Position numbers and translations under genes: made by a program
Assembly (NCBI GenBank): GCA_009801015.1
Contig: VHZZ01005712.1
Location: 42,011-62,740, forward strand
Origin: Silene noctiflora
Taxonomy: Eukaryota; Streptophyta; Magnoliopsida; Caryophyllales; Caryophyllaceae
DNA: 20,730 nt
Reading direction: 5' to 3'
Notes under the pieces: generated by a model
What the model saw: only the letters and a program-made list of their open reading frames with translations
Told to the model about the DNA's origin: nothing
Databases searched by the model: none
Part shown: positions 10,578 through 20,730 of the stretch, in pieces
How positions within the stretch are numbered: position 1 is the first letter of the stretch
Layout: each line of letters begins with the position of its first letter

Positions 10578-10828
10578 TATGAATGTCATCAAGACAAGTA
10601 AAACCAAGGTCATTGTCCCATCAAATCCAGATGATTTTTTCAGGGTAATTAAGATGAATTGTGTGCATACTCCATCGTCAATTCACAAAAGAGAGAAATA
10701 AATACAACTGGTAGCGAAAGTAAAAGTAACTCCAAATCTCATGACAACTTCGCTAGCAACTAGAAAAGTGCTACAACCATCCTAATTGTCTTCCTTATCT
10801 GAGGTTAAGTCGTAAGTGTTCGCTATTC
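10578..10828 (-). other. Probable 3' UTR and downstream flank of ALG2
   Basis: This AT-rich stretch directly follows the ALG2 stop codon on the minus strand and holds no ORF of note. The part nearest 10828 is presumably transcribed as the ALG2 3' UTR. The poly(A) site cannot be fixed by eye. Confidence 0.45.
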
Positions 10829-13800
10829 TCAATCACATTTCAGTCTAGCAACACTTTGAATGTACTGATTCAGATTGTCACCAAAGACTTCGGTAGAGAA
10901 CGAGTCTACGACATGCTGACGGGCTTCCAAGCCCATTTTCCGGGCTAATTCAACATCTTCAACAAGCTTCGCCATAGCGCAAGAGAAGTCGTTCGGAGTA
11001 GGATCACACAGGAATCCCGTCACTTCGTGCTTAACAGTCTCTGTGGGGCCCCCACTGTTACAAGCGATAACTGGTTTATACGCTGCCATGGCTTCCAGCG
11101 GAACAATGCCAAAGTGCTCATCCTAGTTATAATAAGGTAACATACCAAATATTAGTGATCAAATGGCAATTTTTCAGAAGGGTCGTCAGTATTGCATTTA
11201 GTCTTTTATTAGACATGAGACCAACCCAAGGCCGAGTGTATTCTTCATTACAAAGGTTTGATGGGTTGGTCGCAGATATAAGACCCTCTAATATAAGTTT
11301 CTGTGAACAGATTTAGTAATGATAAAGACACACCTTTGGCGTATAAAGAACACAAAGGCTCTCAGAAAGAAGGGCGTTTCTTTGATTAGTAGAGCATGAT
11401 GTTATGAAGTTGACTCGATCAGACACCCCTTCTCTTTGTGCTAAGAATTTAAGTTCTTCCAAGTACTCAACATTTTCTCTCAGCCTTTTATCATAGCCAC
11501 CTGAAAGACATACAAGAAAAAGCCCGAAAGAGATCAGTCCTTTAATAAGAAAATGCAATAGATCAATCGCCAGTCCATCGCACATCACTTTCCAATAAAA
11601 AATGGTTTATTTTGATGACAGACTGAGATTGATAGATGAAAATATTTCAAAGAGAGGTTAAATGCTCATAACTGATCGTCTAAACCATGCTGAAAAAAAC
11701 GCACAATGAAGCTGAACCAAAGAGTCACAACTAGAAGAAAGAAGTGAACTTGATGCTACAGTTCAGAGGCACAACACACCTCACAAATTGGAAATGAATA
11801 ACAAGGCAAGGAGACATGTGTAAAGGAAACTTTTTGAACTTTATAGAAGTCGATAAACAGCAGTACAAAAACAGTCGTCACTGATTATGAAAACAGAAAT
11901 GGATTTGTCGAAGGACTGAAAGAGGCAGGAGAATACCCACGGAAGAAGAAAAATCCACTACCACCAATTCATTCAAAAGTGCATTTTTATTATCAAAACT
12001 TTATCTTATGAAAGGAGAGCACACCGTCAGATGTATGAAAATTCATTCACGAAGGCCACAGACCAAAAAGACTAACTAAACAAATGGCTGAACCAGGTCA
12101 TGCTTCCTGTGACCAAACAAGATGTGACCTAACTCAAGAATTGCTTATCAAATTGAATACATCTTCTGCACATCAATGCGGATTCTAATCAATATGAGAA
12201 AGAACATAAGAGAGCTAGACAAAAGTTTCACATAGAGGGGGGTGAGGTGGAAGAGAATGAGTATCAAGTACTTACCAGCAATAGTCAGTGTAACATCATT
12301 TCCATTATTAGATTTGTGACTGTCCAGCTTGGCAAATGCGGAAATTGCTAAATCAATGTTCTTCTTTCTCTCAAAGCGGTTGATTGATAGAAAGTTCATT
12401 CTGTAAAGTATTTCACAAACAATAAATTAAACTTAATGTACATACCCACAAAGGTTTTCAACAATTTCCATAGTTGAAGGACACCTAGATCTAGAAAATA
12501 CCAAGGATATGCAAGCATGTTCGTTACTTAGATGCACGTGATTCACCAAACTGGTCGACGTTGACTGCTGGATAAAGAACTGCCGGTCGAACTCCCTTGG
12601 CATTTAAATGTTTAAAGGTGCTGCCGAAAGTTGAAGCAGTAAACTTACTGTTCACTAGAATTAGATCTGCCATTCCTGTTATTGAAACAACGGGGAGAAA
12701 TTACATCCACAAAGCAGCTAAACAAACAAGAATAGTTGGAACTAAGCAAAGCCAATGCAAAGATGCAAGACCTACCCGTTGTCCTTTCCTCCATAAAATC
12801 TATGGGCTTTCTATATATTTTTCGCAGCAGTGTTGTATGTTTGGCCAACAGCATGTCTGGAAAATGACAATAAAAGACAACCTGCAAACAGAAAGTAACT
12901 ATACCATTGAGATTCTTATCACAGTATACTCTTCCTTACACCTAAACAGAGCAAGAATGATCACCTTCATTGACCTTTTCAGCTTCAATACAGGAATGAC
13001 GATGGACACTTGATCAGCCAAGATAACATCATATGATGGCCACATGAGCAAAATACAAAGTGCAACGAAAAGGCATCGGACATACGCACATACAGCATGA
13101 AGCCGATAGAATATATGCCGCGGTAAGAAATCACCATACACAGTAACCGGAAAGCTACCTGGCTCATATTTAAGAAAAAAAAGGAATATATTAAGAACAA
13201 CATAATGGTGGGGCCTACGAACCTTGTTGTGAGATAGTAAGATAGTCGACTGGAAGAAAAAAAACTGTATGCAAAAAAAGAGCTTTACCACTAACAGTTT
13301 CTTCAAAACATCGGCTCCTATCATGATGTGATGTGAAGATGTGTACACTGTGCCCACGGGAAGTCAATTCCACTGCAGCATCGACAACCAATCTCTCCGC
13401 TCCTCCTAGACAACATAGTGAAATTTCCGCATATAAGTGTTAAATTCACACCAATTCAAATTTTAGCTCACTTATCATGGGACAAAGCACCACAAACTAA
13501 TGTAACCACAACTTCACCTTCAGTCTAGCACACGAGAACAAGCTAGTACCACGCCTCATATAATAGTATACCTAAGGCAATATACGTCTTAAAAACGAGG
13601 CTGAGTTGACATGTGTGATTGATTACATATGAAATCAAAGAATTAAGTGTATAAACGGAATTGACAACAACCTATTCCCAACAAGGCTAAATCCAAAACA
13701 CAAATACTTGTGCAAGGCAGGCTTACACAAGTATATTGTAAAACGGGTTTAATAACTAGTTTTATGCTATTACGGATCATAATCTCCATGTGGTGAAATT

Positions 13801-14254
13801 TACTTTCAAAATTAAGTAAAACCTCCTTACACGAGACTAACCAAATCCAAAATTGCCACGAATTAAGCGTACTAAACGGTTCAAATCGACATTTCACCAA
13901 ATAAATGATAAAACCCGCCAAATCCCTAAATCCAAACCCTAACATTCCGCAAAATCTTCATCACTTGGATCATACCACGCAACAACAATTCAGCCATTAC
14001 CAACTAAAACAACATAAACACAGGAACACTTCAATGGCATTTTCTACACAAAATCGAAAAGCTTCGTGCGCATAATTGAAGTTTATAAGCTAATTCCGGC
14101 ATGAAAAATTGAAATTGCTAAAATTGAAGATAAGATCAAAAGAAGAAATTTTTAAGATAAAATAAAGTTTACCTATGCCTAGATCTGGATGAATTATTGC
14201 GATATTCAGCTTGGAATTATGCTTTTCCTTGGTCTTTTTCTCCATCGTCGCCAT
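10829..14254 (-). CDS. ALG2: ALG2, alpha-1,3/1,6-mannosyltransferase, 8 exons
   Basis: ALG2 adds the second and third mannoses, from GDP-mannose, to the dolichol-linked oligosaccharide on the cytosolic face of the ER during N-glycan precursor assembly. Exons (minus): 14254-14173, 13405-13289, 13158-12965, 12881-12776, 12675-12528, 12400-12276, 11500-11334, 11122-10829. All introns are GT-AG and in frame, giving 410 aa, close to the Arabidopsis length (about 403). An in-frame TAA two codons upstream supports Met1; Met4 is an alternative. Visible features: HPDLGIGGAER (22-32), the nucleotide-sugar GT4 N-lobe loop; a hydrophobic segment at about 88-107 next to [12 protein letters not shown], probably membrane-associated; [15 protein letters not shown] from about 133; [14 protein letters not shown] from about 218, the start of the second Rossmann lobe; and the EX7E motif in [13 protein letters not shown] with Glu315 and Glu323. 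NSGGPTETV follows and completes the donor-binding end. The catalytic glutamates are intact, so the gene looks functional. Confidence 0.95.
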
Positions 14255-14487
14255 CGATTAATCGACCAGGCGAAGAGGTTCAATTTTTCGCAGAAGACGA
14301 TTCAGTTTAGTCCGGATTCGATAAGGGGTGAGACTTGAGAGTGTGTATATCCAAATTCGCTTATCAATAATTTGCGAAAGCTTTCAATGCACTTTTTGTT
14401 TAAGATTTGGAAGTCGTCTGTAGACGTAAATATGGTTGAGTTGTTAGCGATTTCAAAATAAAAAAATAAAAAAATAAATAATGTAAT
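14255..14487 (-). promoter_or_regulatory. 5' UTR and proximal promoter region of ALG2
   Basis: This is the upstream region of ALG2 on the minus strand. The first 80-100 bases beyond the start codon are probably the leader. No well-placed TATA box or other element is clear enough to name; GGATATACA near 14341-14352 is only TATA-like. An A-rich block (14455-14486) separates it from the transposable element that starts at about 14488. Confidence 0.4.
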
Positions 14488-15289
14488 TTATTTTGCCAGT
14501 ACATATTTTATTTGCACCAAATTTTCCATTTGTCTACCCTTAACCAAAAAATATTAAACCAAATCCTCTCTACTTTCTCTCTATTGTTTCATTCTTAACT
14601 TCCTTCAATCTCATTCAAATTATTTAATTATGAATGATTATTCGAATATAGAACGTGTAAGTAATTCACTAATCCATTTTTAATAATCAAATTAACTCTT
14701 TGTTTAGTTTGTATTTTTTAACTAGGGTTTATGTTCAATTTAATTATTGTTAGTTGGCGTGGGATGCTTGGATATTGGTGTAGCCGGATGTCACCGGTGA
14801 CATGGGCAAGCGTCGCCGTCAGGATAGATGACAAGTGTTTGTCGAATTTCGTTCGAGAGGTCGTCATATGTAGTAATAAAAAATAAACGCAGTACACGGC
14901 GACATAGGTAGTCCAATAGTGCATATGTATGTAGTGTCAACTTACTGCATTGAACAAAAATCCGTTCGACAAACCGGCATGTGTAGTGCACAATTACATA
15001 TGTATGTAGTATAGAGTAGAACGTACTACATTAAACAAAAAGAAGGAAATATTTAATTAATGTAGTAAATTAGTAAAATAGTACATAAAAGTTACACCGG
15101 CTGATCCCCACTACCGGGAAAATAGATGGCTGATGAATCCCGTCACCCAACATCGATAATAATCGTTTGAATAACGGGTTTGTGAAATTAGATGGGAATA
15201 GGTTAGAGAGGGAAAATAGAAGGAAAAATGAAAGGGGTAAAAGTGTCAACACTGTACTGCAATGAGTAAAATGTGTACTGCGAAAATAA
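14488..15289. mobile_element. Probable non-autonomous TIR element, about 800 bp
   Basis: The left end reads TTATTTTGCCAGTACATAT (from 14488). The reverse complement of the right end reads TTATTTTCGCAGTACACAT (from 15289). Extended to 23 bases the two ends match at 20. Weaker similarity continues inward: a TACCC block, pyrimidine-rich stretches and a GATTATT.TCGA block. That suggests long decayed terminal inverted repeats, as in MULE-type elements. There is no transposase ORF. Inside are a direct repeat (14922-14960 and 14997-15041, both starting CATATGTATGTAGT and ending AACAAAAA) and a perfect 16-bp palindrome, ATGTCACCGGTGACAT (14788-14803). Poly-A flanks hide any target-site duplication. 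Confidence 0.6.
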
Positions 15290-16066
15290 GCGTCTAAAAA
15301 AAAATGTGTGGAGTTGTTTATAGGGAAATCATTTCCTTCATTTAGAGATTACGGTCTCATCTTTTCGAGAATATTACAAAATGGAAAGGGTGTAACCACA
15401 TTATTATTGTAATTTGTAAAGAGTTAATGAGTTATTAGCACTTTTATGTTTTATGTTTCCATTATATTATATCGGTTTTATGTAACTTCGTATGAGTTAT
15501 GACTCATAAAGAAAATTAAGTCGAGAATAATGCCGAAACTATAGGAACATCTTTCAAAATTATTTTTGTTTTTTCTGTAGAACTATGAACAAAAAACTTA
15601 CAATGATAAAAAGAATATACAGTTATTTTTCTAATCTGAATGTAAATTTTAAAATCCTCTGTTTTTATCTACAAGATTACAGAACAATTTGACAAAAAAA
15701 GAATTATCATCTGAAGATCATCAGCAAGGCCACCAAACAGAGAAATGGAACAAGAGACTTTTGAGTAAATGTCCTTGTAATTTCACTGTTCTCCTTCAAT
15801 AAACCATCACTCTATCCTTCCTGCAAATGAAGCAAAGAATCGAAAAAATAGTATTATTCGGTTTCATAACTTATTTCTGAATCGCTCATGGCAGCTTGTC
15901 TCAGAGACTGCAGATACGGGTACTGTCACAAATGTTGTCTCCAACTCTCCGTAACCTTGTTATAGATTAAGGAGCATAACCAAACGCAAAATAAAAGACA
16001 AGAAACGTACCAAAATGTATGCATGAAAATCCGGATTTATGTAAGAAAGGAGTTTTGTCATGAGGA
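15290..16066 (-). other. 3' UTR and downstream flank of the receptor kinase gene
   Basis: This stretch has no coding sequence. The part near 16066 follows the kinase stop codon on the minus strand and is probably 3' UTR. A minus-strand TTTGCTTCATTTGCAG near 15818-15833 could be the acceptor of an intron within the UTR, but there is nothing to confirm it. The remainder (about 15290-15700) is AT-rich spacer. Confidence 0.45.
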
Positions 16067-19000
16067 TTAACTAGACTCCAGAATCTCGAGTTCAGCCCAC
16101 CATAATGGTGAGAAGCGAGAAGTAGCAGCATCTTGAGAGATCTTAATTACTTCTTTCAGTTTGGAGGTTATTTCTCTAACAGTAGGTCTCTGTCTCGGAT
16201 CTTTAATACAGTCATTAATAACCTCACATATGACCTCAAGGTCGCCGTTCCTGAAGGATTTTAGACTGGGATCAACCAAGTTACTATACTTTTCCTTATC
16301 ACTTAAACACTCGAGAGCCTGAAATGTGCAGGACAAACTTCTGAGTACACAATCAAATCGAAATAATCCAATATTTACGTTAATTAAAATTCTTTTTGGT
16401 CAGAAATGAGGCGCAATGGCTAATATATAGCACAGGGAAAACAATTTTGAAAATGGGTTCTATCGTACTCTGCATCTTTGTCGGTCCATTTTAAGTTTTA
16501 ACTACTAGGTCAAAAATTCTTTGGTGCCATCAACAGTTTCAGACTGACAATATGACTAGAATAGTAGAATATAATGATCCTAATCATGCTGGAGCCAGAC
16601 ATGATAAAACCAAACCGAACTATACAAAACAGCTCGATGTAGAACCAATCTAGAACAGCCAGCCTCATAGTCACTAATTTGAAACAAAAAACCTAAATAG
16701 ACACAACCAGCAACGACCCAAAAAATGACACGACTGGCTAAACCAATAACCATTGTCTTGAAAACGACCTGAGATGTCTGTAGTCTGTACCCAAAATGAC
16801 ATGGAAGCACGCACACGAAATGATCTGTATCCCTTAATGACCCAAGCCAAACCCAACCCAAATGTCCTGCACTCCTGCTTGCCAAGTCTAGCCTGGACGC
16901 ACTGTATCATTGTACACTTACTGCGCTAATTGTAAGTTTGTAATACTTAAGTTGGTATTTCCGTAGGAAAGGTCGAAGAAAATTTCCATAGGGAAGGTCA
17001 AAGAAAAAAGAAGTGATTTTTCATAGTAAAGGGAGCTTGCCTGCTTTTTAAGAGGCTTTGTTGAAATGATTTCAAGCAACAGTATCCCCAGATTGTACAC
17101 GTTTTCTTCACGGCTTGGGCCAGGGTTAGAGTGCAAAGGTTCTGACTCTTCACCCTCGGAGATCTTTGCCTTAGCCCCAATATCTGCCCAGAAAGTAACA
17201 TCTGCAACCTGAACATTCATAGAACAATTAGTCATTATATCAAGTTTCTCAAGGTAGGATCAAGGGAAGTGTTGGACCAAATTCGAACATCCCACCAAAA
17301 GCATACTCTCTCAGTCTCATATAGATGGCCGCATTCCATCTAGAATCATCCCAATTACGGAGTATAACCCACGTCATAGAGCCAAGTAAATTAAAAAGAG
17401 CAAGCTCAGAAGTGTCAAGTACGAGGTGAACTTCCTTTTTAGTATAGACAGGCATTTGAGGAAATTCCTCTTTTGCTTAGAAGTAAACTAACTGAATGTT
17501 GCTAATTGAGGAGTGAGGGAGGAGGGACTTTGGTTTACATGATCAAAAGGCCCTTAAACCTGAAGTTTCATCCACTTAACAAAGTGATAATCACAGAAAT
17601 TTATATCACTCCGATCTAACAACGAAGTTTCTAAAGACATTCTAAGAAGAAACACTTGTTTTGTGTAGTGAATAAAAACAGCAGATTCAAAAATATAGAC
17701 AGCTGCACCACAAAACACCCATCTTCTGAAATGATGTAGTCTACTACCTACATCAATCACTGAGATACCTTTGCAGCATAGTCATCTGTAAGAAGGATTG
17801 CATCCGACTGCAGATTTGGATGGAAGACAGGTGGATTGAGTTCATGATGCATGTATTCAAGACAATAACAAGTCCCCATGATAATTCTCATTCTAGTCGT
17901 CCAGTCGAGATGGTCCATATCCTTAACTGAGAAGAAAGAGAAGAACAACAGAAAAAATGTACATCAATCATTGTTCACTGGGACACTCAGAGTCTCAAAT
18001 TAATGCCAAATCTTCTCATTTTAGCTGGTAATTATGATTTTTACCATGTAAGTGCTCGTATAGGTTCCCATTGGGAGCATATTCAAAGACCATCATCCTC
18101 ACGAATGGATCTTCCTCCTCGCAATAGCCGAGAAGATTTACAAAATTTTTGTGGTTGATTTTTGAAAATGTGTCGATCTGAACAAGGCAAAGTAGAAAAC
18201 CTTAGTTACAATGCAGGATAAGTAAATTTAACGTAATCACTTTGCAGTCTGCACTAAAGTTACTAAAATAGTCACAAAAGCTTGTAGTTTTCATAGCACA
18301 AGTCTCCAGAACCACTCCAAAAAGACAAGTTTCTGTGATGGTTTTAAATGGTTCCGGAACGATGACAAATATCTGTGTGAGCAAATCATAAATGTACTAT
18401 TCTTTAACCACCATACTACTTTTCCATTTAGTAAATCTCGGCATGATTTCTGATTATGATTAACATTGATAATCTGACAAAATATATCTATGAGCTCAAT
18501 GAATGTGGTACTCAAAACCTGGGTTTGACCAGTCAGCATCAAAATTGCCCTCGCATAAACAATTAAGCAAGGAAGGGAAAACATATGAGAAGAATTATAG
18601 ACCTTTCTCTTAAATTCCCTCTCAGCATGGGAAGACCACTGATATGATGACCTAATAGAGGTGGATAAGACAGCAATCTCCACCCCACTTGACAGGATTC
18701 CCTTGTACATCAAACATCCTGAGAAAGTTTCGATTATGTTGCTAAAATCTTCGCAGGCTGTCTGGAGTTCACCTGAATTCAACCTGGGGACTCCTGCAGG
18801 CCAAAATTGAAAAGGTTCATCAGGTCAAAATACCGCCCATCAGACACACCAATCATATCCATGGTATTAAGTATTGTTTCCAGAAGAATTGGGGAAAACA
18901 AGTTATCGAGTTCTAATCTCAGCCATTGCCTCATAAACGTGGTTAATACCGCCTCAAAATACAATTGTAGTAACCTTCACAAATCACAATGCAGCCCAGA

Positions 19001-20730
19001 TTTAATACCACGATCCTATCATATCAGCATTGTGAGACTCTCATAATAAGATTATCATAATTCATAAGACTTACTCGTAATGTCCTAACAAATTGGGTAG
19101 TTATTTAGTTTTAAATGGGTTGATGACTACTTGGTGGGCATGTGAGTAGAGTTTTTAGTTAGTAGGGTTGATCTCATATCATATAAACACGACACCTTAT
19201 TTCAGGAAACCAATTTTATAAGACTTACCTGTTACAAAAACCTTGCTCAGACGATGTAGCAGTGCTGTATTCTGTGCATGCACAGCCTTAACTCCACGAT
19301 AACGCCTCAACCCAACGAGTGCGAAACACAAAGAAGCAACAACGGATACAAATAGCGCTCCAGCCATAATGATTTTTGTGGGAGAACTAAGGTCTTGCCT
19401 TTGTCGAAATCCATTCTGTGAGACTCCAGGAGCTGTATGCTGGACTGGCGCAATTTGCTTTTTTAATACAGCTGGAAAAGCCCCACTTCTTGAGACAGAT
19501 GGTGTTCCCTGTGGTGAGACCATAGGGCTACTTACAGGTGCAGCTGCAAGATTGCTTGATTCTATAAACAAACGACGGCGTGCAGTATTTTCCACTGAAC
19601 CTGATACCATGAAGGTGATATGCATAAGAACTTCAGTCAAGAACTTAATAAGCAAATTTAATATATATTTCACAAGAACTGACTTGGTACATTAAGGCAG
19701 CAATTATTTCCATCAATATGAAGACAGCACTTCCGATATATGGTCTTCAAACTGTGAAGAAATTGTCAACGTAAGAAAACCAACGATGTTTGTTATTGTT
19801 ATCAGAAATCACAAATATGAGAGTGATTTTAATCATAGTGAAATACCATTAACACTTACCGAGAATCAATCTGGAAATAGCTCTTCAGTTGATTCAAATT
19901 ACGCCTTAAGAAACTGTCAGGTAAATTTTATGAGTTTCCAATACAGCAACAATACATGTCGCGAATATATTTTGAGTTAGACTAAGAACCATAAGCAGGA
20001 ATCAGAAAGGAAGTCAATATGATTGGCATATCTATATAAGTCGATAACAATAGTTGTGTTTCCTCGGAACGAAATATCATAACTAGTAAGTCAATGCATA
20101 TCAATCAGGTTGATCACAATTTTAGTTTTCCCATAGAAATCACCTCAGAAAAGAAATCACTAATCAGTAGTATGAATGGCATCAATTTAATACATAAGAC
20201 ATCTCACCAACGACCATTTTTTTGGATGTAGCCTTTTACTCCAGCTGCAGCTGACATGAGTCGTTGATTGCACTCTGACTCCAGAAGATAATCAAACATC
20301 CGAACTTCAGGACGAATGCCTTCATGTAAATTGTTGCCACAAAGTGACCTGTAACATAAATACACAATAGAAGACACGCAGACTAACGATTACATATACA
20401 CCATTTATTCATCCGGATTCACTACATTTTTTTATGGAACACTCAAATTAATTAAGTACATTTCCACTTTGGGAAAGATGCAATCCAAAAAAATGACCCA
20501 TGCTAGAGTGGGCCCTGATCTTCTTTCACAAATTTTTCAATTAATTCAAGTGAATGGAGAAATCGGCAATTAAAAAGCTTTCTTGAGCAAGGCACTCACA
20601 GGCATTTCAGTGATGGCATCGCACGTATCTCTACTGGGACTGTTCCCGTCAAATTGTTGTAACTCAGGTCCAACAACTCAAGAAATTTCAGCTCACCGAT
20701 CTCCTTAGGAATGGAACCTGACAGACGATT
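16067..20730 (-). CDS. LRR receptor-like pseudokinase, MRH1/MDIS family, 3' part
   Basis: This is a single-pass plasma-membrane receptor-like protein; relatives act in root-hair and pollen-tube signalling. The 5' end lies beyond 20730. Exons (minus): 20730-20600 (partial), 20348-20208, 19904-19860 and 19751-19684 (both tentative), 19600-19229, 18793-18603, 18177-18045, 17926-17769, 17208-17041, 16318-16067; about 552 aa seen. In order: LRR segments (SGSIPKEIGELKFLELLDLS, NNLTGTVPVEI); a variable linker; RRRLFIESSNLAAAP; a proline/serine-rich stalk; a membrane helix around AGALFVSVVASLCFALVGL; then a kinase-like domain ending SPLWWAELEILESS, a family hallmark. Catalysis looks lost: the VAIK lysine site reads VEIAVLST, HRDLKxxN reads HPNLQSDA, and DFG reads DVT. 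Relatives share such changes, so this is a family trait rather than decay. The intron 17040-16319 has a GC donor. Family membership is secure; the exact paralogue is not. Confidence 0.85.
16319..17040 (-). other. GC-AG intron of the receptor pseudokinase gene
   Basis: On the minus strand the exon ends AAAAAGCAG and the intron begins GCAAGC. That fits the known GC-donor consensus (AG before GCAAGT) and uses GC instead of GT. The acceptor is CACATTTCAG before GCTCTCGAGTG. The junction is phase 0 and gives ...KPLKKQ then ALECLSD..., as expected for the family. The first GT downstream in a good context (GCGCAGTAAGTG near 16920) would put the last exon out of frame. The middle of the intron (about 16580-16900) holds degenerate ACCCAACCCAAATG-type sequence, perhaps an old transposon, with open frames I do not consider genes. 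Confidence 0.7.
17303..17365. repeat. Possible Stowaway-like MITE remnant in a kinase intron
   Basis: A segment bounded by ATACTCTCTCAGTCTCAT on the left and CCAATTACGGAGTAT on the right resembles the ACTCCCTCCGTCCCA ends of Stowaway (Tc1/mariner-type) MITEs. Only the outer ATACTC/GAGTAT pair is exact and the element is very short, so it is at best a decayed remnant. Confidence 0.3.

Noticed and set aside
12597..13013. 138-codon plus-strand ORF
   Set aside because: It lies antisense across ALG2 exons 3 to 5, whose minus-strand reading is clearly the real gene.
16580..16910. Overlapping minus-strand ORFs of 78 and 101 codons
   Set aside because: They fall inside the GC-AG intron of the kinase gene, in degenerate repeat-like sequence, and match no protein I know.
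19786..19980. 64-codon plus-strand ORF
   Set aside because: It is antisense to the linker region of the receptor gene and overlaps a candidate exon on the other strand. It has no family features.

Overview
The window is nuclear DNA of a flowering plant, most likely a eudicot. It is AT-rich and its genes are split into many short exons by GT-AG introns. The proteins closely resemble plant APC6/CDC16, plant ALG2 and the plant MRH1/MDIS family of leucine-rich-repeat receptor-like kinases. The species cannot be named from the sequence. There is no bacterial-style operon, CRISPR array, rRNA or recognisable tRNA.

Layout: (1) 1-382 is the APC6 upstream region. It holds a GGTCGGGT-rich repeat end and a diverged tandem duplication that runs up to the start codon. 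(2) 383-8587, plus strand, is a complete 16-exon gene for the anaphase-promoting complex subunit APC6/CDC16 (548 aa by my splicing). Its first intron carries a degenerate family of dispersed repeats. (3) 8588-10828 is intergenic. It contains an isolated 29-codon segment on the minus strand that looks like the last exon of an otherwise missing gene, a 20-A tract, a GGTCC-rich repeat and a very short inverted-repeat element. (4) 10829-14254, minus strand, is a complete 8-exon gene for ALG2, the ER mannosyltransferase (410 aa). (5) 14255-16066 is intergenic and holds a probable non-autonomous terminal-inverted-repeat element of about 800 bp. (6) 16067-20730, minus strand, is the 3' part of an LRR receptor-like pseudokinase of the MRH1/MDIS type. 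Its signal peptide and first LRRs lie beyond the right edge.

The three genes do unrelated housekeeping or signalling jobs: cell-cycle ubiquitination, N-glycan precursor synthesis, and membrane receptor signalling. They do not form a pathway. APC6 and ALG2 are also near neighbours in Arabidopsis (At1g78770 and At1g78800, from memory), so the pair is probably old microsynteny. All reconstructed splice junctions in APC6 and ALG2 are GT-AG and keep frame. In the kinase gene one intron appears to use a GC donor, and a linker region needs two small exons that I can place only tentatively. I found no evidence of a novel multi-gene system. The points worth a second look are the APC6 leader duplication, the intron-1 repeat family, the orphan terminal exon, the GC-AG intron and the unnamed TIR element.
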